Positions 1 to 7,360 of a stretch of DNA of 8,020 bases are shown here, piece after piece (the stretch's first letter is position 1; the number at the start of each line of letters is the position of its first letter). The notes beneath the pieces were generated by a model that was given only the letters and a program-made list of their open reading frames with translations, was not told where the DNA came from and searched no databases. Made by a program: the position numbers and the translations under genes. The stretch covers positions 1 through 8,020 of the forward strand of contig CAMYMY010000151.1 of the NCBI GenBank assembly GCA_947259625.1, read 5' to 3'. Origin of the DNA: an uncultured Kiloniellales bacterium. Its GTDB lineage: Bacteria > Pseudomonadota > Alphaproteobacteria > Kiloniellales > JAKSDN01.

Positions 1-234
1 GTATCGGACATTCCGGTGGATACCCTTCTGGGCAAGGCCTTGCACCTGGTGGCGGAGGTGTTGAAGGTGAGGTACCCGATCGTCGACGGTGGCAAATTCA
101 GGGACCATCTTGGCCGGGCCAACCTCTATCGAAGCATTCTGCTGCCGCTAACCGACGGTCGGGGCATGGTCGGTCTTCTGGTCGGCGGCGCCCGCTGCAA
201 GGTGCTGCCAGCAGAAGGCCAGCCAAGCGCCTGA
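1..234 (+). CDS. C-terminal fragment of a PAS-type (PAS_5-like) protein, 5' end outside window
   Basis: The frame is open from base 1 and ends at TGA 232-234, giving the last 77 residues of a protein that starts before the window. The visible part contains RYPIVDGGKFRD, then LYRSILLPLTDGRGMVGLLVGGA. A basic/glycine stretch followed by an 'LLPL(S/T)DG...LLGGA' ending is typical of the small PAS_5 proteins common in Rhodospirillales, which are thought to be signal-sensing domains of unknown ligand. A GTG lies at 16-18, but the frame is already open upstream of it and the PAS fold would need more N-terminal sequence, so it is unlikely to be the start. The gene converges with the minus-strand gene ending at 383. 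The PAS_5 assignment rests on the C-terminal motif alone and is tentative; the existence of a coding 3' end is firmer. Confidence 0.55.
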   Translation, partial: VSDIPVDTLLGKALHLVAEVLKVRYPIVDGGKFRDHLGRANLYRSILLPLTDGRGMVGLLVGGARCKVLPAEGQPSA

Positions 235-300
235 CGGCCCGATGTGGTCCTACCGGGTGCCTCGGCCAGGTATGCACCAAAACCCCGACGAATCAGCAAG

Positions 301-365
301 GTCGGGCAAGGCATTCCAATCCGGCCCGACAGCGGTTGCCGCGGTCCTGAAGATCAACCGCGGCA
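301..365. repeat. Two adjacent stem-loops between convergent genes
   Basis: Two perfect inverted repeats lie between the stop at 234 and the opposing stop at 383. The first pairs GTCGGGC (301-307) with GCCCGAC (324-330), 7 bp around a 16-nt loop. The second pairs TGCCGCGGT (337-345) with ACCGCGGCA (357-365), 9 bp around an 11-nt loop. Neither is followed by a T-run on either strand, so these are not classic intrinsic terminators. Their position between converging genes fits a transcription barrier or an mRNA 3'-end stabiliser. Confidence 0.4.
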
Positions 366-382
366 GGGGCGCCTTCGTGCGC

Positions 383-748
383 TCAACCTTGTCGAATGTG
401 ACGCCTGTTGATTGAGCGACAAGGCTTGGACCTCGGCGCGTGCCGGGTGTCGGAAGCGGTCCGCCCGAAACGGTTCGTCCTGACGAGATATGCGATCAAG
501 ACCGCCCGGTTGACCTTGCTTTGCTTCGGGCTCCCCTGGAAAGCATGCCACAGGGCCACGTCTTCGGCCGCCCTCGGGCCCTGGGGAGGCTCGGTGACGA
601 TGCGAAACGGGCCCTTTTTCGCGGCACCGGAGAGATAGATGCGATAACCGCAGCGCTCGGCCCAGGCCAACCAAGAGGCTGGCTCGAACTCCGAGGGCGG
701 GTCCGTCCGGGCCCCTGTCTCCTCCGGATCGTCTGCCCCTGTTGTCAT
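383..748 (-). CDS. Hypothetical 121-residue protein
   Basis: I do not recognise this gene. The chosen ATG at 748-746 is preceded by AGAGG seven bases upstream, and the stop is TGA at 385-383. The N-terminal ~20 residues are acidic and proline-rich. A compact core follows at about 22-95, with the tryptophan-containing segment ASWLAWAERCGYRIYLSG and later AAEDVALWHAFQG. The tail (100-121) is strongly basic, with many Arg and His. I see no signal peptide, membrane segment or metal-binding cluster, so it should be a soluble cytoplasmic protein. The frame stays open 90 bases upstream of this ATG, but that extension lacks a good ribosome site and looks non-coding. It converges with the PAS-type gene and sits 253 bases from the response-regulator gene, so it is probably a separate unit. 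Other frames here give arginine/proline-rich shadow products, which favours this frame, but without homology it stays uncertain. Confidence 0.5.
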   Translation of the reverse strand: MTTGADDPEETGARTDPPSEFEPASWLAWAERCGYRIYLSGAAKKGPFRIVTEPPQGPRAAEDVALWHAFQGSPKQSKVNRAVLIAYLVRTNRFGRTASDTRHAPRSKPCRSINRRHIRQG

Positions 749-824
749 GATCTGGCCTCTTGAAGGTGAGCGGTATCGTCCGCCTGCTCTCAACTCCAAA
801 TGGCCAATCCGGGCGCCAACCGAA

Positions 825-850
825 GTGACGGCCGTCACAGTGGCGCCACT
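825..850. promoter_or_regulatory. Two abutting perfect palindromes, possible operator
   Basis: GTGACGGCCGTCAC (825-838) is a perfect 14-bp palindrome and AGTGGCGCCACT (839-850) a perfect 12-bp palindrome; they touch with no gap, centres 13 bp apart. Both half-sites begin with a GTG-type core. They lie 77-102 bases upstream of the minus-strand start at 748, in non-coding DNA, which suits dimeric repressor or activator sites for that gene. No factor can be named from sequence. Confidence 0.35.
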
Positions 851-883
851 TTCAAGGGAATCTCATTCGCGGAAGTACCCGGA

Positions 884-911
884 GCCGGCCGGGATCCTTC
901 GGCAGGCCGGC
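884..911. repeat. Inverted repeat downstream of the response-regulator gene
   Basis: GCCGGCC (884-890) pairs perfectly with GGCCGGC (905-911) around a 14-nt loop. It lies about 90-118 bases beyond the stop of the minus-strand gene ending at 1002. No T-run follows on the minus strand, so a terminator role is only a possibility. Confidence 0.25.
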
Positions 912-1001
912 ATATTCGCCAGGTTCTGCAGAGAGTTCCGGGGAAACTGGTCTTATCTACACCACCGCTGGGCGCTGTGGCACCTTGGCCACCACCCGTG
1001 A

Positions 1002-1667
1002 TCAAACGAACTGCACACCGACCCTATCCCCACTCCGCCAGCGGACTTCGCAGTTCTGGATCGGTCCGGCTTGGAGTTTCAGGGCAAAGTCCGGCGGGCA
1101 GTCGAATTCAGCATCCAAGAACCTGATCTCTGCCCCGCCGTAGGAAAGATTCAAGATAATGCAGGAAATTGGAGCTTTTCCGTTCTTGTAGGTTATTTCA
1201 CCGGTCTTGAGCGTGGCGAATCGCTGATGCTGCCTGCGCTCGACTCCATCGTGCCTGGGGGGCTCCGCGACGTTCAGATCATCGTCCAGGACCGCCGTGG
1301 GCTTGCTCTCCAGGCTGGTGATGACCGCCTGCATCCGGTCGATGAGTTCGTTCTTGGTATAGGGCTTGACCAAGTGCTCGTTGCCCCGGAACAAATCCTC
1401 TCCGAGTTCGTTGTCTCGATCCACAAGTCCCGATTGAATGAGAAACGGAGTTTGCACGCCCGCTGCCCGCAATCGTCCTATGACCTGATAGCCGTCTATG
1501 TCCGGCAGCATGATGTCCAGGACGATGATGTCGTATTCATTGGTCTTGCCGAGCACGATCGCCTGCTCGCCCAGCCCGGTCGTGTCGCAGCTGTGCCCCG
1601 CCATGTGGCACATCAGCTCCACATTCTTGGCCATCGTCACGTCGTCCTCGACACAAAGAACCCGCAT
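1002..1667 (-). CDS. Response regulator: CtrA-like receiver fused to PilZ domain
   Basis: The 221-residue product has a receiver domain at about 1-118 and a PilZ domain at about 143-221, joined by a short acidic linker. Receiver residues are all present: acidic pair D8/D9, phospho-acceptor D51 (in IIVLDIMLPDIDGY), S79 and K101 in VKPY. The opening MRVLCVEDD, the ELM, LGEQA and YDIIVLD segments and the D51 numbering closely follow CtrA, but the CtrA DNA-binding winged helix is absent. The PilZ part carries RRQHQR (R145/R149) and NLSYGG (N173, S175, G178), the two c-di-GMP-binding motifs, and ends with CEVRWRSGDRVGVQF. The start ATG 1667-1665 has a strong AAGGAG five bases upstream; an upstream in-frame ATG at 1724 would add 19 residues before the receiver fold and lacks that support. 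The protein should couple phosphorylation to c-di-GMP sensing, probably through protein contacts rather than DNA binding. Partner kinase and output are unknown; no kinase gene is adjacent. Confidence 0.88.
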   Translation of the reverse strand: MRVLCVEDDVTMAKNVELMCHMAGHSCDTTGLGEQAIVLGKTNEYDIIVLDIMLPDIDGYQVIGRLRAAGVQTPFLIQSGLVDRDNELGEDLFRGNEHLVKPYTKNELIDRMQAVITSLESKPTAVLDDDLNVAEPPRHDGVERRQHQRFATLKTGEITYKNGKAPISCIILNLSYGGAEIRFLDAEFDCPPDFALKLQAGPIQNCEVRWRSGDRVGVQFV

Positions 1668-1722
1668 CGCCGCTCCTTCCAGGCGCCAATTTCCGGGGCG
1701 ATCTTGGAGCTCACGGTACTCC

Positions 1723-1750
1723 AAAAAGATTAATAATGAATCGATATGAT
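1723..1750 (-). promoter_or_regulatory. AT-rich patch, likely promoter region of the receiver-PilZ gene
   Basis: A 28-base stretch with only about five G or C bases lies 56-83 bases upstream of the ATG at 1667 in an otherwise GC-rich window. On the minus strand it contains TATTAA-like hexamers. I cannot fix a -35/-10 pair with proper spacing, nor a CtrA-type TTAA-N7-TTAA site, so only the region is called. Confidence 0.3.
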
Positions 1751-1941
1751 CTCTGTGGAGGCTTAAAAGCGATTTCCCGGAATAGGCCTGCCGATATCAA
1801 AGATCTCTGAAACCGGCCCAGATCGCCGGCAAGACGCCGCTTCGATCTTTATTCCTGCTGGAAACGCGAACGCGCCATTGACACCCCGCCTGGTCGCCGT
1901 TTTCCGGCTCCGACCCGATCCGCGATCATCGATGGTTTGAC

Positions 1942-2017
1942 TGGTGGGCGGTGACGGGCTCGAACCGCCGACCCCCTCGGTGTAAACGAGGTGCTCTACC
2001 AACTGAGCTAACCGCCC
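1942..2017 (-). tRNA. tRNA-Val (anticodon UAC)
   Basis: The 76-nt minus-strand sequence folds as a complete cloverleaf. The 7-bp acceptor pairs GGGCGGT (2017-2011) with ACCGCCC (1952-1946). The D arm has GCTC/GAGC around AGTTGGTA. The anticodon stem CCTCG/CGAGG closes the loop TTTACAC, giving anticodon TAC at 1984-1982, which reads GUA (valine). The T arm has a TTCGAGC loop and one G-U pair. The discriminator is A (1945) and the CCA end is encoded (1944-1942). It follows hupB on the same strand, a common alphaproteobacterial arrangement. No convincing separate promoter or terminator is visible, so it may be partly co-transcribed with hupB by readthrough. Confidence 0.96.
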
Positions 2018-2056
2018 CGCACGTGGGCCGAGATTCCGGTCCAACCGGACGCACCT

Positions 2057-2071
2057 CCCGGGCGTCCCGGG
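2057..2071. repeat. Short GC-rich hairpin between hupB and tRNA-Val
   Basis: CCCGGG (2057-2062), a CGT spacer and CCCGGG (2066-2071) form a 6-bp stem with a 3-nt loop; each arm is also a palindrome. It lies 40 bases upstream of the tRNA 5' end in non-coding DNA and could be part of a leader that is processed away. No function can be assigned. Confidence 0.3.
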
Positions 2072-2099
2072 TCCGGCTCGGTTTCCCACCTCCAGCTGG

Positions 2100-2136
2100 A
2101 AAAAGAATTCGGCCGCCTCGGTTTTCTTGGCGGCCG
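2100..2136 (-). terminator. Probable intrinsic terminator of hupB
   Basis: On the minus strand CGGCCGCC (2136-2129) pairs perfectly with GGCGGCCG (2117-2110) around an 11-nt loop, followed by AATTC and then five T. It lies 29 bases past the hupB stop. The five-base gap between stem and T-run makes it weaker than a textbook terminator, so some readthrough into the tRNA gene is plausible. Confidence 0.65.
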
Positions 2137-2164
2137 GGCTCCTCAGCGGTACATGCCGCAAGAC

Positions 2165-2437
2165 CTAGTTTACGGCGTCCTTCAATCCTTTGCCAGCCTT
2201 GAACTTGGGCTGATTCGATGCCGGTATCGTAATGGGCTCGCCAGTCCTGGGATTGCGGCCCTGCGACTGTTTGCGACGCGTGACGTTGAAGCTGCCGAAT
2301 CCGACGATGCGTACTTCCTCGCCCGACTTCAAGGCATCGGCGATCGAATCGAACACGCTGTCGACGGCTTTGGCACTGTCGGATTTAGAGAATCCGGTAC
2401 TGCCGGCGATAGCGGCTACGAGATCGTTCTTGTTCAC
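2165..2437 (-). CDS. hupB: DNA-binding protein HU (HupB-type)
   Basis: A 90-residue HU-family nucleoid protein, full length for the family. It bends and compacts DNA without strict sequence preference and acts as a dimer in replication, recombination and transcription. The helical dimerisation part (1-40) begins MNKNDLVAAIA; GFGSF (46-50) starts the beta saddle. The arm holds RNPRTGEPITIPA (61-73) with Pro63, the residue that intercalates between base pairs. The C-terminus FKAGKGLKDAVN is typical of alphaproteobacterial HU. The start is GTG (2437-2435), supported by AAGGGGGG about six bases upstream; the stop is TAG (2167-2165). It has its own promoter-like element at 2508-2535 and a hairpin terminator, so it is probably a separate unit although it follows lon. 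An IHF identity is unlikely, as the sequence matches HU better in length and ending. Confidence 0.96.
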   Translation of the reverse strand: MNKNDLVAAIAGSTGFSKSDSAKAVDSVFDSIADALKSGEEVRIVGFGSFNVTRRKQSQGRNPRTGEPITIPASNQPKFKAGKGLKDAVN

Positions 2438-2507
2438 GTTGACCCCCCTTGAGAGACACAGGAATTAAGAAAACGAACGGGGCTGCCCGGTGTGAGGAGG
2501 CCGGAAG

Positions 2508-2535
2508 TTTAGATCGCGCGCGCGCCCCGCGTCAA
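2508..2535 (-). promoter_or_regulatory. Probable sigma-70-type promoter of hupB
   Basis: On the minus strand TTGACG (2535-2530, five of six matches to the -35 consensus) is followed after 16 bases by TCTAAA (2513-2508, four of six to the -10). Most of the spacer is an alternating CG run (2515-2525). The -10 ends 70 bases before the hupB GTG. Position between the lon tail and hupB fits a hupB promoter. Confidence 0.5.
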
Positions 2536-2618
2536 TGCGCGAACGCACGTTTGCAGGGCATTTTGCGGCCCGAGAGAGAAGGAATCGAGCATCGTCAAAG
2601 GCAAGGCCCGGCGCGTGA

Positions 2619-2768
2619 TCAGTGCGTGACCACCCCGCTGCGTTCGTCCTTTTCCGAGGACGAACGGACTGGCTCCACTTGCTCGGATTCGATCCAAGTG
2701 ATCGGAGTCGGTTTCTCCACCAAGGCATGCTCCAGGACCTCGTCCACCGAGGCCGTCGCGATGATCTT
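2619..2768 (-). pseudogene. lon: In-frame lon C-terminal tail beyond an amber codon
   Basis: Directly after the TAG at 2771-2769, and in the same frame, 49 sense codons run to TGA at 2621-2619. The translation starts KIIATASVDEVLEHALVEK and continues PTPITWIESEQVEPVRSSS, ending SGVVTH. KII....VDEVL.HAL matches the final strand and helix that close the Lon protease domain, and an acidic tail is usual in alphaproteobacterial Lon. With these codons the protein would be 802 positions long including the amber, the normal size for the family. The segment has no start or ribosome site of its own, so it is not a separate gene. It is made only if TAG is read through, or if TAG is an error in the sequence. 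Confidence 0.85.
2641..2666. repeat. Perfect 10-bp stem-loop in the lon 3' end
   Basis: CGTTCGTCCT (2641-2650) and AGGACGAACG (2657-2666) are perfect complements separated by six bases. On the lon mRNA this is a 10-bp stem with a CGGAAA loop, about 100 bases after the amber codon and 20 bases before the final TGA. No T-run follows, so it is not an intrinsic terminator; it could block exonucleases at the 3' end. Confidence 0.6.
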
Positions 2769-5027
<2,259 letters not shown>

Positions 5028-5075
5028 GAGTCCTCTAAGCCGTTGGGCGCAATGCGTTGCGTCGTTCGGGAGCCT

Positions 5076-5097
5076 GGACACTGTTTAGCACGTGTCC
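5076..5097. repeat. Interrupted palindrome upstream of lon
   Basis: GGACAC (5076-5081) and GTGTCC (5092-5097) are perfect 6-base complements separated by ten bases, in the clpX-lon gap, 49-70 bases before the lon ATG. It may be an operator or leader hairpin. No T-run follows, so it is not a terminator for clpX. Confidence 0.3.
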
Positions 5098-5119
5098 CGC
5101 CCCTCGCGTAGAACATTGT

Positions 5120-5141
5120 GGATAGGATCGGCCAGTTCAAG
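5120..5141 (-). promoter_or_regulatory. Weak heat-shock-like element upstream of lon
   Basis: On the minus strand CTTGAA (5141-5136) is followed after nine bases by CCTATCC (5126-5120). The two boxes resemble the sigma-32 (RpoH) elements that often drive lon, but the spacing is shorter than the usual eleven or more bases. It is recorded as a candidate only. Confidence 0.22.
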
Positions 5142-5169
5142 GGCGACGTGCCGAACTCCTGCCAGAGCG

Positions 5170-6438
5170 TCAGGCGCTGCTGCCCAGGTCCTCGCGGCGG
5201 TCGGTATAGATATAGAGCGGCTGGCCACGCCCTTCCTCCACCACGTCGCGATTGATGACGATCTCCTCGACACCCTCGAGGCCCGGAAGGTCGAACATCG
5301 GCTCGAGCAGGATGCTCTCCATGATCGAGCGCAGGCCGCGCGCGCCGGTCTTGCGCATAACGGCCTTGCGGGCGATCGCCTTGAGGGCGTCGTCGGTGAA
5401 CTGCAGCGCGACGTCTTCCATCTCGAACAGGCGCTCGTACTGTTTGACCAAGGCGTTTTTCGGCTTGGTCAGGATTTCGACCAGCGCCACCTCGTCCAAG
5501 TCCTCGAGGGTGGCCACCACGGGCAGTCGGCCAACGAATTCCGGGATAAGACCGAACTTCAGCAGGTCCTCGGGCTCCACGTCCTTGAGGATCTGACCGG
5601 TCAGGCGCTCGTCGGGCGCGTGCACGTCCGCGCCGAAGCCGATCGACGACCCCTTGTCGCGCTGGGTAATGATCTTCTCGAGCCCCGAGAACGCGCCGCC
5701 GCAGATGAACAGGATATTCGTCGTGTCGACCTGCAGGAACTCCTGCTGCGGGTGCTTGCGTCCGCCTTGGGGCGGCACCGAAGCCACGGTGCCTTCCATG
5801 ATCTTCAGAAGGGCCTGCTGCACTCCCTCGCCGGACACGTCCCTGGTGATGGAGGGGTTGTCCGACTTACGGCTGATCTTGTCGACTTCGTCGATATAGA
5901 CGATGCCGCGCTGGGCCCGCTCCACATTGTAGTCGGCGGACTGCAGCAGCTTCAGAATGATGTTCTCGACATCCTCGCCGACATAGCCCGCTTCGGTGAG
6001 CGTCGTGGCATCGGCCATGGTAAATGGCACGTCCAAGATGCGTGCGAGCGTCTGGGCCAACAGCGTCTTGCCGCAGCCGGTCGGACCGACCAGCAGGATG
6101 TTGGACTTGGCAAGCTCCACGTCATCGTTCTTGGAGCCATGAGCCAATCGCTTGTAATGATTGTGAACCGCGACCGACAACACCCGCTTTGCGTGATCCT
6201 GGCCGATGACGTAGTCGTCCAGGACATTGCAGATGTCGCGCGGGGTGGGCACGCCGTCGCGAGATTTGACCAGCGTGGTCTTGTGCTCCTCGCGGATGAT
6301 GTCCATGCACAGCTCGACGCATTCATCGCAGATGAACACAGTCGGCCCAGCGATGAGCTTGCGCACCTCATGCTGGCTCTTACCGCAAAAAGAGCAGTAA
6401 AGAGTGTTCTTAGCGTCACTGCTGCTCGATTTTGTCAT
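5170..6438 (-). CDS. clpX: ATP-dependent Clp protease ATP-binding subunit ClpX
   Basis: ClpX is the AAA+ unfoldase that recognises tagged substrates and feeds them into ClpP. The 422-residue product is full length. The N-terminal zinc-binding domain has C15-x2-C18 and C37-x2-C40 (YCSFCGK, ICDECVELC), which dimerises and binds adaptors. Walker A GPTGCGKT is at 118-125, pore loop GYVG at 151-154, Walker B VYIDEVDK at 180-187 and the RKH loop at 227-229. The ClpP-docking IGF loop is at 266-268, the arginine finger R304 in FVGRLP, and sensor-2 R370 in GARGLR. All functional residues are intact. The ATG at 6438-6436 fits the family N-terminus; the ribosome site is weak (GAGA close to the ATG). A 226-base gap separates it from clpP and contains a possible internal promoter, so clpX may be transcribed both with clpP and alone. 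Confidence 0.98.
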   Translation of the reverse strand: MTKSSSSDAKNTLYCSFCGKSQHEVRKLIAGPTVFICDECVELCMDIIREEHKTTLVKSRDGVPTPRDICNVLDDYVIGQDHAKRVLSVAVHNHYKRLAHGSKNDDVELAKSNILLVGPTGCGKTLLAQTLARILDVPFTMADATTLTEAGYVGEDVENIILKLLQSADYNVERAQRGIVYIDEVDKISRKSDNPSITRDVSGEGVQQALLKIMEGTVASVPPQGGRKHPQQEFLQVDTTNILFICGGAFSGLEKIITQRDKGSSIGFGADVHAPDERLTGQILKDVEPEDLLKFGLIPEFVGRLPVVATLEDLDEVALVEILTKPKNALVKQYERLFEMEDVALQFTDDALKAIARKAVMRKTGARGLRSIMESILLEPMFDLPGLEGVEEIVINRDVVEEGRGQPLYIYTDRREDLGSSA

Positions 6439-6474
6439 GTTCTCACGTCTCGAGCCACGGGGTTCGACGCGGCT

Positions 6475-6504
6475 ATGTTAGACAAACGCGCCACCGGCAC
6501 ACAA
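6475..6504 (-). promoter_or_regulatory. Candidate internal promoter of clpX
   Basis: On the minus strand TTGTGT (6504-6499) and TAACAT (6480-6475) are spaced by 18 bases, each a partial match to sigma-70 boxes. Transcription would begin roughly 30 bases before the clpX ATG. The long clpP-clpX gap makes a dedicated promoter plausible, but the match is modest. Confidence 0.3.
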
Positions 6505-6530
6505 CGACAAAAAAAATCTTGTACTGTGTG
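6498..6530. repeat. Hairpin with an A8/T8 run in the clpP-clpX gap
   Basis: CACACA (6498-6503) pairs with TGTGTG (6525-6530), and inside it ACAA (6507-6510) pairs with TTGT (6519-6522); an eight-base homopolymer (6509-6516, A on plus, T on the transcribed-direction strand) fills the inner loop. Because the T-run lies within the loop rather than after a GC-rich stem, it does not look like a terminator. Confidence 0.35.
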
Positions 6531-6664
6531 GTGCCGCTGCCGGGGGCGTCGGGCCGCCACGACCCTGGCCGTATGACCTCCATACATAGTGAGCCTAGCC
6601 CATAGCGCTCTACAATTCCTTAACGCGCAGGTCATGTCAGAAAATATTCCTAAACGTCTGCGCC

Positions 6665-7318
6665 CTAGTCCAGGCCGGCCTTATCGTCCTTCCCCTCTTC
6701 GTCCGCGATTTCGTGGCGCTCGACCACGCTGTCGATCAGGCCGAACTCCATGGCCTCTTCCGGATTCATGAACTTGTCTCGCTCCATGGCGTCTTCAATG
6801 GCCGCGAGCGGCTGGCCACAGTGCCGGGCGTAGATCTCGTTGAGCCGGCCTCGGGTCGCCAGGATCTCCCTGGCGTGAATCTCTATATCGGTTGCCTGGC
6901 CCTGAAATCCACCCGAGGGTTGGTGTACCATGATCTTTGCATTGGGCAGGGCATGGCGCTTGTCCTTTGCGCCCGCCATCAACAGAAGCGAGCCGGCCGA
7001 AGCGGCTTGACCGATGCAAACCGTCGAGACGTCGGAACGGATGTACTGCATGGTATCGTAAATCGCCAGCCCGGCGGAGACGATGCCTCCCGGGGAATTG
7101 ATGTAGAAGGCGATATCTTTCTTGGGATTCTCCGATTCCAAAAACAACAGCTGGGCACAGATCAAGCTCGCCACCATGTCGTTTATGGGGCCTGTAAGGA
7201 AAATTATCCTTTCCTTCAGCAGGCGGGAGTATATGTCATAGGCCCTCTCGCCACGATTGGTCTGCTCGACCACCATGGGTACAAGCGTATTCATCGTGAG
7301 GTCGCGTGGATCACTCAT
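6665..7318 (-). CDS. clpP: ATP-dependent Clp protease proteolytic subunit ClpP
   Basis: ClpP is the serine peptidase that forms a two-ring, 14-subunit chamber and works with ClpX. The 217-residue protein carries the triad Ser107 (GQAASAGS), His132 (IMVHQPSGG) and Asp181 (RDKFMNPEEA), with the same 25- and 49-residue spacings as E. coli ClpP. The N-terminal MNTLVPMVVEQTNRGERAYD is the alphaproteobacterial form; residues before it are probably a short propeptide. I chose the ATG at 7318 because MSDPRDLTMNTLVP parallels family N-termini. A GTG at 7330, with GGAAGG only a few bases upstream, and an ATG at 7294 are alternatives; the ribosome site does not decide clearly. The stop is TAG (6667-6665). 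It lies 42 bases after tig on the same strand, so the two are probably co-transcribed. The C-terminal tail is acidic and ends DDKAGLD. Confidence 0.97.
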   Translation of the reverse strand: MSDPRDLTMNTLVPMVVEQTNRGERAYDIYSRLLKERIIFLTGPINDMVASLICAQLLFLESENPKKDIAFYINSPGGIVSAGLAIYDTMQYIRSDVSTVCIGQAASAGSLLLMAGAKDKRHALPNAKIMVHQPSGGFQGQATDIEIHAREILATRGRLNEIYARHCGQPLAAIEDAMERDKFMNPEEAMEFGLIDSVVERHEIADEEGKDDKAGLD

Positions 7319-7360
7319 GTGTATCGTCACATCCTTCCAGATTGGGTCTCGGCCGGCCGG

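Noticed and set aside
474..482. GTTCGTCCT, shared with the lon 3' hairpin arm at 2642-2650
   Set aside because: A nine-base match in a window of this size is expected by chance, and no second arm is present there.
440..763. 107-residue plus-strand frame over the unknown gene
   Set aside because: Composition is Arg/Pro/Gly-rich and shadow-like; the minus-strand frame has a better start and a more protein-like core.
1763..2161. 132-residue minus-strand open frame containing RLAQLVEHLVYTEGVGG
   Set aside because: This is the well-known false protein made by translating a tRNA gene; it runs through tRNA-Val and the hupB terminator.
2470..2492. Small hairpin with a T-rich follow-on between lon and hupB, possible lon terminator
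   Set aside because: The stem is only about 4 bp and lies downstream of the proposed hupB promoter, in its leader, so it is too weak to call.
5028..5081. N-terminal extension of Lon from 5081
   Set aside because: The 18 extra residues are unlike Lon N-termini, and a ribosome site sits just before the ATG at 5027.
5092..6576. 494-residue plus-strand open frame
   Set aside because: It is the antisense shadow of clpX, with no recognisable domain.
6435..6635. 66-residue minus-strand frame whose TGA overlaps the clpX ATG (ATGA)
   Set aside because: The overlap hints at translational coupling, but the product is a low-complexity Arg-rich sequence with no protein-like core; it reads through the hairpin and T8 run.
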